Below, piece after piece: positions 8,408 to 18,583 of a stretch of DNA of 41,793 nucleotides. The translations under genes were made by a program, and so were the position numbers. Position 1 is the stretch's first letter; the number at the start of each line of letters is the position of its first letter. The stretch is from Candidatus Eisenbacteria bacterium (GTDB taxonomy: Bacteria > Eisenbacteria > RBG-16-71-46 > JASEGR01), in contig JASEGR010000009.1 of NCBI GenBank assembly GCA_030017955.1, positions 8,786 through 50,578 on the forward strand, written 5' to 3'. The notes beneath the pieces were generated by a model. The model saw nothing but the letters and a program-made list of their open reading frames with translations, ran no database searches and was not told the origin of the DNA.

Positions 8408-8436
8408 ATCATAGTGCACATTTGAGCAACAGTCAA
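8408..8436 (-). promoter_or_regulatory. lexA promoter with candidate operator in the spacer
   Basis: On the minus strand, -35 TTGACT (8431-8436), a 17-bp spacer and -10 TATGAT (8408-8413). The -10 ends nine bases before the lexA ATG. The imperfect dyad TGCACATTTGAGCA (8415-8428; half-site TGCWCA, five of seven pairs) fills the spacer and is a candidate LexA operator. The promoter is seen directly; the operator role is inference. Confidence 0.75.
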
Positions 8437-8467
8437 CAAATTTTTCCTGCTTCATCGGGCTTTCTTC

Positions 8468-8616
8468 TTGACACGGGGCATTGGACGGGGTTTTAATTCC
8501 GTTGTCTCAATCAAGAGTAAGCTCTCTCTGCTTTTGGTCTCGCGTTTTGCTTCCAGGAGAGATTCCATCTGCTAAAGAAGTGCCTTTCTGACAATCAGAA
8601 AGGCGTTTCGAGTTTT
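8468..8616 (+). ncRNA. Candidate small RNA between lexA and dnaA
   Basis: On the plus strand a promoter-like pair TTGACA (8468-8473) and TTTAAT (8492-8497), 18 bp apart, predicts a start near 8504. A perfect 9-bp hairpin GCCTTTCTG/CAGAAAGGC (8582-8590, 8596-8604) with a 5-base loop, then GTTTCGAGTTTT, could terminate it, giving about 110 nt. No reading frame of note lies inside. The U tract is interrupted, so termination may be weak. Alternatives are an origin-associated structure or a leader feeding dnaA. It resembles no RNA family I recognise. Confidence 0.4.
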
Positions 8617-8850
8617 AATGGGGTCTTCGGAATGTTTTGTTTGTATCCTGTGGATAAGTTGTTGGGGCCACCTTTCAGAAGTGCTCTCAATCTACTTGAT
8701 TTCCAAGGAGCTATGATCTCACTTTGTTATCAACAACCACCTTGTACACAAATCAAGAATTCTGTCGAAAAAGAGTTGAGACTTCTGGCTCCCGTTGGAG
8801 ATTAGTGAAGTTCTAGATTGTTGGTAACTTGTTTATTTTGAGGTCTCCCT
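8617..8850 (+). other. Replication origin, left part (oriC-1) upstream of dnaA
   Basis: The intergenic DNA before dnaA holds a perfect DnaA box on the minus strand (TTATCCACA, 8649-8657), TTATCAACA (one mismatch) at 8727-8735 and TTGTACACA (two mismatches) at 8742-8750. This spacing and the position next to dnaA support an origin function. No confident dnaA promoter hexamers were found. The dnaA start is a TTG with GAGGT seven bases upstream. Confidence 0.75.
8649..8657 (-). promoter_or_regulatory. DnaA box, perfect consensus
   Basis: TTATCCACA on the minus strand, about 190 bp before dnaA. It exactly matches the strong DnaA-binding consensus. Confidence 0.85.
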
Positions 8851-10206
8851 TTGTCAGTATCTTATGCCGAGAAAACCTGGAACGACATCCTTTCTGCGAT
8901 CTCCCAGAAGGTAAACACTCAGAGTCTCGAGACTTGGTTTAGGCCCATAAAGCCCGTGGTAGCCAATTCTGAGCTATTACTCCTTCAGGTTTCGAACAAC
9001 TTCATCGCCGATTGGATGGAAGAGCATTACGTAGATCTGATTTGTGAAGCAGCGTCAGGATACCTGGGGGCTAATTTTAGGGTGAACTTCTGCATCCAGC
9101 AGGATGCCCCCGACACGAGCGAGGAAACCTCTTCGGCGAAAGACCGTTCCCTTTACGCAAAGCCCACAGGACAGAACGGAAACCAGCTCAATTCCAAGTT
9201 CACGTTTGATAGTTTTGTCGTTGGCGGCGCAAACAACCTGGCACACGCCGCTTGCAGGGCTGTGGCAGAGAATCCGGCATATACATACAATCCCTTGTTC
9301 ATTTACGGCGGAACGGGGCTGGGGAAGACGCATCTAATGCAGGCAATAGGCCACGTTGTCATGGAGAGACAGCCGGCCAGCAAGGTTTTCTACGTTTCCT
9401 CGGAGAAGTTCACCACGGAACTCATTTACTCCATTCAACATGGAAGAACCATGGAGTTTAAGAACAAATACAGGGCTGCCGACCTTCTTCTCATTGACGA
9501 CATTCAGTTCCTGGTCGGGAAAGAAACGACACAGGAGGAGTTCTTTCATACGTTTAATTCTCTCTACGATGCCCACAGACAGATAGTGCTTACGAGCGAC
9601 AGACCCCCAAAAGAACTGGACATGCTTGAAGATAGACTCATCTCCCGCTTCAGTTGGGGTCTTGTAGCAGATATTCAGGCCCCCGATCTTGAGACCAGGG
9701 TGGCAATTCTCAAGAAGAACGCCGAATTCATGGGGTTCAGTCTCTCAAACGACATAGCTCTTCTTGTTGCCAGCAGCATCAAGTCAAATATCCGGGAGCT
9801 GGAGGGTTCCCTTGTCCGGCTTGTCGCCTTCGCAAACCTTACGGGAAAACACCTTGTTCCCGAAGTTGTCCAGGACGTACTCAGGGATTTCATGAGGGAG
9901 GAAATAAAAGCCGTTGATCTCCCAATCATCCAGCAAACTATTTCAAAACACTACGGAATCTCGGAAGAATCCCTAAAGGGGAAGAAACGGACGAATTCGA
10001 TAGCTTTTCCCCGGCAGGTAGGAATGTATCTTGCCCGCCAGCTAACCGAACTTTCCCTTGCTGAAATAGGACAGAGATTCGGAAATAGGGACCACACAAC
10101 GGTCCTTTACGCCTGTGAAAAGATTACATCCATGATTATGACTGATAAAGCTATGAAGGAGTCCGTTGACAAGTTAACCGAAGAAATTTTGAGCTCCTCC
10201 AACTAA
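8851..10206 (+). CDS. dnaA: Chromosomal replication initiator protein DnaA
   Basis: A 451-aa DnaA that binds DnaA boxes, melts the origin and recruits the helicase. Domain I (about 1-80) begins KTWNDILSAISQKV; a short linker (about 85-115) is domain II. The AAA+ domain III has Walker A GGTGLGKT (153-160) and Walker B LLLIDD (212-217). Domain IV ends with the signature FGNRDHTTVLYACEKI for DNA binding. The start is a TTG (8851) with GAGGT upstream, which gives a normal domain I. It is flanked by DnaA boxes on both sides, the usual arrangement for a bipartite origin, and is followed after 326 bp by dnaN, which has its own promoter. Confidence 0.98.
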   Translation: MSVSYAEKTWNDILSAISQKVNTQSLETWFRPIKPVVANSELLLLQVSNNFIADWMEEHYVDLICEAASGYLGANFRVNFCIQQDAPDTSEETSSAKDRSLYAKPTGQNGNQLNSKFTFDSFVVGGANNLAHAACRAVAENPAYTYNPLFIYGGTGLGKTHLMQAIGHVVMERQPASKVFYVSSEKFTTELIYSIQHGRTMEFKNKYRAADLLLIDDIQFLVGKETTQEEFFHTFNSLYDAHRQIVLTSDRPPKELDMLEDRLISRFSWGLVADIQAPDLETRVAILKKNAEFMGFSLSNDIALLVASSIKSNIRELEGSLVRLVAFANLTGKHLVPEVVQDVLRDFMREEIKAVDLPIIQQTISKHYGISEESLKGKKRTNSIAFPRQVGMYLARQLTELSLAEIGQRFGNRDHTTVLYACEKITSMIMTDKAMKESVDKLTEEILSSSN

Positions 10207-10228
10207 GTTCTCCATAATCCTAATAACC

Positions 10229-10237
10229 TGTGGAAAA
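10229..10237 (-). promoter_or_regulatory. DnaA box, near consensus
   Basis: TTTTCCACA on the minus strand, 22 bp after the dnaA stop. It fits the relaxed consensus TTWTNCACA. Confidence 0.7.
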
Positions 10238-10386
10238 CTCCCCAACAATTTTCAATCATCTCACAAAATCAGAGAACTGGGATTGTTTCAAACAGTGTTT
10301 TGAACAAAAACAATTGTTCCAGCCGTGCCGTGTTCCATAGAGAAATCGAGTTTCAAAAAATGTTATTCAGATTTTCATAGTACCAA

Positions 10387-10396
10387 CTACTACTAC
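10387..10396 (+). promoter_or_regulatory. Candidate DnaA-trio element
   Basis: Three consecutive CTA triplets, then further pyrimidine-T/A-rich triplets, lie 15 bp downstream of a weak DnaA-box-like site. The pattern matches single-strand DnaA-trio motifs at unwinding regions. Only three repeats are exact. Confidence 0.4.
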
Positions 10397-10466
10397 AGTA
10401 TTATCTCTTACTTGAATCTTTTGTTTTAGACTCTGTTAGTATCTGGAGAAAATGTGGAAATTTACA

Positions 10467-10495
10467 TTGCATGTTATGAACTCTTTTCCTATACT
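10467..10495 (+). promoter_or_regulatory. dnaN promoter
   Basis: -35 TTGCAT (10467-10472), 17-bp spacer, -10 TATACT (10490-10495). The predicted start near 10502 gives a leader of about 30 nt before the dnaN ATG, which has AAGGTAGGGG upstream. It overlaps the right part of oriC and would drive the dnaN-dciA-gyrB unit. Confidence 0.65.
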
Positions 10496-10532
10496 AAATG
10501 TGGTTTTTCCCAGCGAAAGGTAGGGGCCAAAA

Positions 10533-11660
10533 ATGAAGCTAAAAGTCCTCAAAAGTGAATTCTTCCGCATCCTTCAGACAGTCGTAGGAATCGTGCCGGC
10601 AAGAAGTACGCTCCCCGTTCTCAACAACATCCTTATTGAGTCAGAGAACGGAAAACTCCTGGTCACTGCAACGGATCTTGATACGACGATCTCAACGTCG
10701 ACCGGGAAGTTTATGGGTGAAGAACCGGGTCAAATTTCCGTATCTGCGAGAAAAGTCTGCGACCTCGTGAAGGAATTGCCCGAGGAGGTTATTCTCCTGA
10801 GTGGGGGGGAAACGAGTCTTAAATTGAGTTGGCAAAAGGGATCCGCGTCTTTCCCGGGCATGCCCCCCGCGGATTTTCCCAAACTGCCCACCGCCAAGTT
10901 TGAAACAAAGGTGGTATTCCCTGCACTCTCTCTTGAAAGAGCGGTAAGAAAATCATCTTATGCTGCAGCGGTTGACCAGGCCAGACCCGTACTGAGCGGG
11001 GTTTTGTTTCAAGTCTTTCCAACCGAGGTAAGACTTGTAGCAACAGACGGTCACAGACTTGCGAGATCAAGTTTTACCGGTAAATTTCCGAATGTGGTGA
11101 AGAATGAAACGGTAATTCCTCCAAAGGCGCTTTCCTACGTCACCAAACTCATGGGGAAAGAGTCTAAAGACATCACTTTTTCGATAGCCAAGAACCATGT
11201 GAAGTTTGACGTGGGTGAATCTATCGTCTATTCGAGAGTTCTGGAAGGTCCATTTCCTAACTACGAGCAGGTTATCCCAAAGGAGACGGGGAAACGCCTT
11301 GTTGTAGATAGAGAAGAGCTCATGGCCGCAATCAGGAAAGTGGCAATTTTTTCTGATTCTGTTACTCACCAGGTAAAATTCGCGCTTGCGAAAGACGTTA
11401 TGACTCTGAGTGCCTCCACTACAGACATTGGGACTGCGGAGGAGAAACTCTCGGCGAGCTACGCAGGTGATGAGATGGAGATAGGCTATAACGCCGTGTA
11501 CCTTCTTGACATGCTTGGGAGTATGGAAAGCAGGGAGGTGAATTTCGGTCTCAATACACCTGTTACCGCAGCAGTTCTCACGCCCGGGGAAGGCAAAGAG
11601 GGGGAGGATCTTCTTTGCCTTGTCATGCCGCTGAGGCTCCCGGAACCTTCCACCGTCTGA
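10533..11660 (+). CDS. dnaN: DNA polymerase III sliding clamp (beta subunit)
   Basis: A 375-aa beta clamp with three similar domains of about 120 residues. It forms the ring that tethers the replicative polymerase. Typical stretches are the N-terminal RSTLPVLNNILIE, the central ARPVLSGVLFQ and VATDGHRLA, and the C-terminal LVMPLRLPEPSTV, where the conserved MP(M/V)R-type end forms the partner-binding pocket. The length is normal. The ATG at 10533 has an SD-like AAGGTAGGGG. dciA follows after 23 bp and gyrB 18 bp after that, forming an operon. The usual recF gene is missing from this position. Confidence 0.98.
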   Translation: MKLKVLKSEFFRILQTVVGIVPARSTLPVLNNILIESENGKLLVTATDLDTTISTSTGKFMGEEPGQISVSARKVCDLVKELPEEVILLSGGETSLKLSWQKGSASFPGMPPADFPKLPTAKFETKVVFPALSLERAVRKSSYAAAVDQARPVLSGVLFQVFPTEVRLVATDGHRLARSSFTGKFPNVVKNETVIPPKALSYVTKLMGKESKDITFSIAKNHVKFDVGESIVYSRVLEGPFPNYEQVIPKETGKRLVVDREELMAAIRKVAIFSDSVTHQVKFALAKDVMTLSASTTDIGTAEEKLSASYAGDEMEIGYNAVYLLDMLGSMESREVNFGLNTPVTAAVLTPGEGKEGEDLLCLVMPLRLPEPSTV

Positions 11661-11683
11661 GACCCTACAATCTTGGCTGACCG

Positions 11684-11965
11684 ATGGAAAGAGTAGGAAA
11701 AATCCTGGAGACTGTCCTTCGGAGTTTCTCTCTGGACAGCCAGCTCAAAGGCTGGAAAGCAGTCTCTCTGTGGAATACGGTAGTGGGGGAGAGAGTTGCC
11801 GGCAGGACTAAAGCGGTTTCTTTCCGCGACGGAAAGCTTATAGTTGAGGTCACCAGCTCCGTTTGGATGAAAGAGCTTACTTACCTGAGACAGGACATCT
11901 TGAGGAAGCTGAACGACACACTGGGCGAGGAAAGCATCAAGGAAGTCGTACTCAAGAGAGGATAG
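11684..11965 (+). CDS. dciA: DUF721/DciA-family protein, putative helicase loader
   Basis: A 93-aa protein formed almost entirely of the DUF721 core: an N-terminal helical segment, WKAVSLWNTVVGERVAGRTKAV, and SVWMKELTYLRQDILRKLN. DciA proteins load or activate the replicative helicase DnaB in bacteria without DnaC/DnaI. The variant here is short and lacks the extra tail seen in proteobacterial forms. The position between dnaN and gyrB is a common place for DUF721 genes, normally right after recF. It is transcribed with dnaN and gyrB (gaps of 23 and 18 bp). Function is inferred from the family. Confidence 0.85.
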   Translation: MERVGKILETVLRSFSLDSQLKGWKAVSLWNTVVGERVAGRTKAVSFRDGKLIVEVTSSVWMKELTYLRQDILRKLNDTLGEESIKEVVLKRG

Positions 11966-11980
11966 AATGCGGAGGGATGA

Positions 11981-13930
<1,950 letters not shown>

Positions 13931-14132
13931 GGAAGACACGGTCGCGAGAGATTAAACACAAGATCAGTCTAAACGAAGGCTCGGACCAAGTGATGGTGGC
14001 CGCTCAAGAAGAATGCGAACCGGCCACCGCGAAGGCGTATCTTGCGGTAGTTACGCTCTAGTGTTTGAAGCCCTTCGCGCCATATTGAGATCGTGTACTT
14101 GCAGGCCGGGATTCGCAAGTGCGAGGAGCAAC
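13931..14132. other. gyrB-restriction locus junction with hairpin
   Basis: No gene is seen. A perfect 8-bp inverted repeat GGTGGCCG/CGGCCACC (13995-14002, 14021-14028) with an 18-base loop lies 65 bp after gyrB; no T run follows it. It could be a weak terminator, a boundary of the inserted locus or a regulatory site. No convincing promoter was found. Confidence 0.4.
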
Positions 14133-15005
14133 ATGTCGGAGCTCTGGAACAAGAGCCATGAAAGCGATTTCTTCACAAAGTCGCTGCGAAATGTGGCTCC
14201 GGAACAGCTCTTCTACGTTACCGAAGAAGGCCGATTTGTGGCCTATTGGCCAAAGAAATACGGTGGAGAAAAGAATACTCTCCAGAGCCGAAACGCGCTG
14301 ATTGGCGACTACACGGAGAAGTGAGTTTGTGATTTGCTCGCTCCAGTTTCAAAGAAAGCTGGAGGATATTGCGTACGGGGAATAGTCTGCGAAGAAATTG
14401 GGCTGACGAAACAATCCCCAGCAGATGTGGCAATTTGCAGAGACAGCAAAATTTTGCAAGAACCGGAGAACATTTTGTTGATAACAGAAGTCAAGATGTC
14501 AATAGTTTGGAATTGGGAGTTTTCCCCCACAAGGAAGAGTCTAGACTGTCTTGGTGATTACAAAACTCACCAAGGAAATCCCGGACTTCTGAGATCGGAC
14601 ACAATGCTGAAGGCCATTGGCAAGATCATCAATATCCGCGTGTCCAGCGCCTCTGCTTCCAAGATTCCAATCGTCATCATAGGTAATACTCCCATTACAG
14701 ACACCTACTACGAGAAGGTTGATCATTTGAAAAAGAACGGGATTATCCAAGGCTTTTGGTCTGTGAATCCCAAGCCCCTTGACAAAGCTGGCGAAAACAT
14801 AAAGAACACACCAAATTACGGATTCCGCAGATTTGATAACTACGAAGAACTGGAATCGAATACGCTGAAACTATTGAAAGAAGACAGAGAATTCTTTTCC
14901 AGTATGATGACTAAGAAGAGACTAGGAGAAGTCATTGAACTGGCTAACAGGGAATCGACTTTTGAAGGGAAGGCGCAGAAATTCTTGGGGCTTTTGGGAC
15001 GATGA
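14133..15005 (+). pseudogene. Type II restriction endonuclease gene interrupted by an in-frame TGA
   Basis: One reading frame runs from ATG 14133 (AGGAG four bases upstream) to the stop at 15003-15005, about 290 codons. It is broken only by TGA at 14322-14324, between ...GDYTEK and VCDLLAPVSKK. Homology-like continuity across the stop and absence of any frame change argue for a single TGG-to-TGA (Trp) or similar point change, or a sequencing error. Downstream, SPADVAIC followed by LLITEVKMS gives a PD-(D/E)XK-type D...E-x-K site, so the catalytic half remains open. A weak restart (TTG at 14334) would give a 223-aa product without the first 63 residues. The methyltransferase follows 16 bp later. 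Family within type II enzymes not recognised. Confidence 0.75.
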
Positions 15006-15021
15006 AGGGGGGGCAATACCT

Positions 15022-15948
15022 ATGGAACGACAGGATTCCTCGGTGAGAAGAAGGAGCGGAACGCAGACCAGCGCCTTTGGTACGCCTGGGCGTATTAACC
15101 ATGATTCTTCAAGGTTCTACAACAGCAGACTTTACAAAGGATTGAGCAACGGGACAAACATGGAATATGTTGAGAACGTGATTGAACCGCAATACAAAAA
15201 CAGAATCTTTTGCAAGAGTAGCGAGGGAATGACCGAACTCCCAGACAACAGCGTTCATATGATGGTCACATCGCCGCCGTACAATGTCGGAAAAGAATAC
15301 GATGAGAATTTGTCTTTAGACGAATATCGGGAGTTCCTGAGGCGAGTGTTCAGGGAGACATATAGAGTGCTGGTACCTGGTGGCAGGGCATGCATAAATG
15401 TAGCGAACTTGGGAAGAAAACCCTATCTGCCGCTCCACAGTTATGTTATTGAAGATATGCACAATATTGGTTTCCTGATGCGAGGAGAAATACTGTGGGA
15501 CAAGGGTAGCAGCGCGAGTCCTTCCACTGCCTGGGGCAGCTATTTGAAAGCAAATAATCCTGTGCTACGAGATGTTCATGAGTATATTCTCGTTTTTTGC
15601 AAAGATACCTTCTCAAGGCTAAACCCACAAAAAAGAAAAAGTACCATTTCAAAGACGGAATTTCTGGAATTTACCAAGAGCGTCTGGAAATTTCCCGCCG
15701 AGCGTGCGACTAAAGTTGGTCACCCTGCGCCATTTCCGTTGGAACTACCGTATCGCTTAATCCAAATGTACACTTTTGAGGGCGACGTTGTTCTTGATCC
15801 TCTTGCGGGCAGCGGGACGACCTGTATTGCAGCACTGAAGACCAACAGGGAATATGTGGCTTATGACATTGAGAAAAAGTACTGCCACCTGGCAGAGCAG
15901 CGACTAGGGCGATTTCTTGCCGGGATGGCTAGGTTGTCTCCAATGTAA
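15022..15948 (+). CDS. Site-specific DNA methyltransferase, class beta (TSPPY)
   Basis: A 308-aa DNA methyltransferase. The N-terminal tail includes INHDSSRFYNSRLYKGL, commonly seen in this subfamily. Catalytic motif TSPPYNVGKEYD starts at residue 83, and AdoMet motif DPLAGSGTT is near 263, so the order is class beta; the base modified is N4-cytosine or N6-adenine. The ATG at 15022 is chosen because AAGGGGGG precedes it and the family's N-terminus begins here; the open frame extends upstream into the endonuclease but without a ribosome site. The gene is intact although its endonuclease is broken. It would still protect or mark host DNA. It lies in the interval between gyrB and gyrA, probably through horizontal insertion. 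Confidence 0.92.
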   Translation: MERQDSSVRRRSGTQTSAFGTPGRINHDSSRFYNSRLYKGLSNGTNMEYVENVIEPQYKNRIFCKSSEGMTELPDNSVHMMVTSPPYNVGKEYDENLSLDEYREFLRRVFRETYRVLVPGGRACINVANLGRKPYLPLHSYVIEDMHNIGFLMRGEILWDKGSSASPSTAWGSYLKANNPVLRDVHEYILVFCKDTFSRLNPQKRKSTISKTEFLEFTKSVWKFPAERATKVGHPAPFPLELPYRLIQMYTFEGDVVLDPLAGSGTTCIAALKTNREYVAYDIEKKYCHLAEQRLGRFLAGMARLSPM

Positions 15949-16064
15949 GCCTCTCGGCTACGAACCGTGGGCGTGGGAATTTGGATTGTATGTTGAGATA
16001 GACGGGAGTGGCGAGTTGCAAGTCGAACCCCGTCGACTTCAGCAATCTTAAACGGGAGTATCTG

Positions 16065-18491
16065 ATGGCACTGGGAAGAGAAAGAGTACTGCCGCGCTAC
16101 ATCGAAGATGAGATGAAGAGCTCTTACATCGATTACTCGATGAGCGTAATCGTATCCAGGGCCCTTCCGGACGCAAGGGATGGCTTGAAGCCCGTGCAAC
16201 GAAGAATTCTTGTCGCTATGAGGGATCTCGGCGTCCATCATGACAAGCCCCACCGGAAATCGGCAAAAATAACCGGTGACGTGACCGGTAACTACCATCC
16301 TCACGGAACCGTTGCAGTGTATGAAGCGATGGTTAGAATGGCGCAGGATTTTTCGGTCCGGTATCCCCTTATCGACGGCCAGGGAAACTTCGGCTCGATC
16401 GACGGCGATTCACCCGCGGCCGAGAGATATACAGAGGCAAGGCTCAGCGCTCCCGCAGAGGAGATGCTGAGTGACATTGAGAAAAACACAGTCAATTTCA
16501 GGCCGAACTACGATGAGTCGAGAGAAGAACCAATTGTCCTCCCGGCACTTCTTCCAAACCTGCTCGTAAACGGCTGTTCGGGTATTGCAGTTGGAATGGC
16601 AACGAACATTCCTCCACACAACCTTGGAGAAATAGTCGATGCGGTGGTGAAGGTCGTGGATGACGCGGATGTCGCGCCGGAAGAGCTCCTCAAGGTAGTC
16701 AAGGGACCCGATTTTCCAACCGGCGGCGTGATCTACGGAAGGGCAGGAATCAGAGATTGTTATCTCACTGGAAAAGGGCTCATGAAAGTGAGGGCAAAGG
16801 CCTCCATCGAGACCCAGGAAAGCGGGAAGGAGAGCATCATAGTCGAAGAAATTCCCTTCCAGGTCAACAAATCTTCGCTTCTGGAAAAAATCGCGGACCT
16901 TGTAAAAGAAGGGAAAATTGATGGTGTAAGCGACCTCAGGGATGAGTCAGACAGGGAAGGCATGCGCATCGTAGTTGATTTGAAGAAAGATGCCCAGGCA
17001 AGGGTTGTGCTCAACCAGCTTTTCCATCACACACAGCTCGAGACGACCTTTGGGGCTTCAATGCTCGCTATCGTCAAAGAGCGGCCGAGGATACTTACCC
17101 TCAAGGAGGCAATCGAGCAGTACATAGAACACCGCAAGGAAGTGATTGAGAGAAGGACAAAGTTTGACCTTGATGAGGCAGAGAAGAGAGCGCACATCCT
17201 TGAGGGTTTGAGAATCGCCCTGAATCACATAGACGCGATAATAGCCCTTATTAAGAAGGCAAAAGATACAGAGACTGCAAAAGCCGAGCTCATGGCCAAA
17301 TTCAAGTTGAGCGACATCCAGGCGCAGGCAATTCTCGATATGAGACTTGCAAGACTCACCGGCCTCGAGAGAAAGAAAATCGAGGAGGAGTACCTCGAAC
17401 TCATCAAACTCATTGCCAGGCTCAAAGGGATTCTTGAGAGTGCCAGGAAGATCCGGGAGATCGTAAGAATAGAAGCTCTCGAGCTGAAGAAGAAGTATGG
17501 TGATGAGAGACGCACGGAGATTGTTTCCGAAGGGGTAGAGTTTGAAGTGGAAGACCTGATTGCAGAAGAGGACATGGTTGTAACGATATCGCGCGCGGGT
17601 TACATAAAGAGGCTTCCGGTTACGACATATAGAAAGCAGCACAGGGGAGGTAAGGGTGTAACCGGCGCATCGATGAAGGAAGAAGATTTCATCGAACACC
17701 TTTTCATAACGTCGACCCACAGCTATCTGCTCTTTTTCACAACAAAGGGAAGATGCCACTGGCTCAAGGTTCACGAGATTCCCCAGGCGGGCCGTGTGGC
17801 AAAGGGTAAGCCGATAGTGAACCTGATTGAGGTGGACAAGGACGAGAGAACCACGGCTGTTGTTCCCGTGAAGGAGTTTGATGAGCAGCACTATCTCATC
17901 ATGGCAACGAGGAGAGGAACTATCAAGAAGACAAACCTCTCAGCTTATGGAAATCCGAGAAGGGCCGGGATAAATGCAATCCATCTTGACGAGGGAGACG
18001 AGCTCATAGATGCCCAACTCACCGACGGAAATCAAGACGTTGTCCTGGCAAAGAAGCAGGGGAAAGCGGTGAGGTTCAATGAAAGAGACGTCCGGCCGAT
18101 GGGGCGGAGTGCCCGGGGAGTAAGGGGTGCGACCCTTGAAGGTCAGGACGAAGTTGTCGGGATGGTCAGCGTGAGGAGGGATGGGACACTTCTCGTCGTA
18201 ACTCAGAATGGGTACGGCAAGAGGAGCCCGCTCGATGACTACAGGGTCACGAGGCGGGGCGGGAAGGGGATTATTACGGTAAGAAACACTCCAAGAAATG
18301 GGCCCGTAGTTGCGCTGCTCGAAGTTGTAGATGATGATGAGCTTATGATCATGACAATTAGAGGCCAGATTATAAGACTCCCGGTTAAGGGAGTTTCGGT
18401 TATGGGAAGAAACACCCAGGGCGTGCGGCTTATCACTCTCGATGAAGGAGACAAGGTGGCGGGGGTGGCAAGAGTAATAGCTGGCGAGTGA
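16065..18491 (+). CDS. gyrA: DNA gyrase subunit A
   Basis: An 808-aa GyrA, the DNA-cleaving and wrapping subunit of gyrase. The ATG at 16065 is chosen because GGGAG lies seven bases upstream and because residue numbering then coincides with the Escherichia coli enzyme: the catalytic tyrosine in AAERYT is Y122. A GTG at 16008 would add 19 residues. The quinolone region reads [13 protein letters not shown]82, V83 and E87 replace D82, S83 and D87 of E. coli. The C-terminal beta-pinwheel contains the GyrA-box variant QHRGGKG (near 525) and later GR...GV repeats. It is followed by the WD40 gene after 92 bp. Confidence 0.97.
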   Translation: MALGRERVLPRYIEDEMKSSYIDYSMSVIVSRALPDARDGLKPVQRRILVAMRDLGVHHDKPHRKSAKITGDVTGNYHPHGTVAVYEAMVRMAQDFSVRYPLIDGQGNFGSIDGDSPAAERYTEARLSAPAEEMLSDIEKNTVNFRPNYDESREEPIVLPALLPNLLVNGCSGIAVGMATNIPPHNLGEIVDAVVKVVDDADVAPEELLKVVKGPDFPTGGVIYGRAGIRDCYLTGKGLMKVRAKASIETQESGKESIIVEEIPFQVNKSSLLEKIADLVKEGKIDGVSDLRDESDREGMRIVVDLKKDAQARVVLNQLFHHTQLETTFGASMLAIVKERPRILTLKEAIEQYIEHRKEVIERRTKFDLDEAEKRAHILEGLRIALNHIDAIIALIKKAKDTETAKAELMAKFKLSDIQAQAILDMRLARLTGLERKKIEEEYLELIKLIARLKGILESARKIREIVRIEALELKKKYGDERRTEIVSEGVEFEVEDLIAEEDMVVTISRAGYIKRLPVTTYRKQHRGGKGVTGASMKEEDFIEHLFITSTHSYLLFFTTKGRCHWLKVHEIPQAGRVAKGKPIVNLIEVDKDERTTAVVPVKEFDEQHYLIMATRRGTIKKTNLSAYGNPRRAGINAIHLDEGDELIDAQLTDGNQDVVLAKKQGKAVRFNERDVRPMGRSARGVRGATLEGQDEVVGMVSVRRDGTLLVVTQNGYGKRSPLDDYRVTRRGGKGIITVRNTPRNGPVVALLEVVDDDELMIMTIRGQIIRLPVKGVSVMGRNTQGVRLITLDEGDKVAGVARVIAGE

Positions 18492-18583
18492 ACCCTTCAA
18501 GGCCTCCCCCTCGTACTAAAGGAAGCGATACCAACGAGTGAGAAGTGGAAGTTGCGGCCTTTCGCTCGGAAGGGGATGATAGC

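Larger units (their letters stand above)
10207..10532 (+). other. dnaA-dnaN intergenic region: probable oriC right part with unwinding element
   Basis: AT-rich 326 bp. DnaA-box-like sites on the minus strand are TTTTCCACA (10229-10237) and ATTTCCACA (10453-10461); TTATTCAGA (10363-10371, two mismatches) is on the plus strand. Fifteen bases after the last lies CTACTACTAC (10387-10396) followed by AT-rich triplets (TAT TAT CTC TTA CTT), resembling the DnaA-trio element that follows DnaA boxes in Bacillus subtilis. The dnaN promoter (10467-10495) is also here. The origin assignment is inference from these features. Confidence 0.65.

Noticed and set aside
14322-14324. Recoded TGA (Trp, Gly or selenocysteine)
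   Set aside because: dnaN, gyrB, gyrA and other genes use TGA as a normal stop, and no selenocysteine hairpin is evident directly after the codon. A nonsense change or sequencing error is simpler.
17058-17891. Long antisense reading frame opposite gyrA
   Set aside because: Same reason: codon-bias shadow of gyrA without ribosome site or family similarity.
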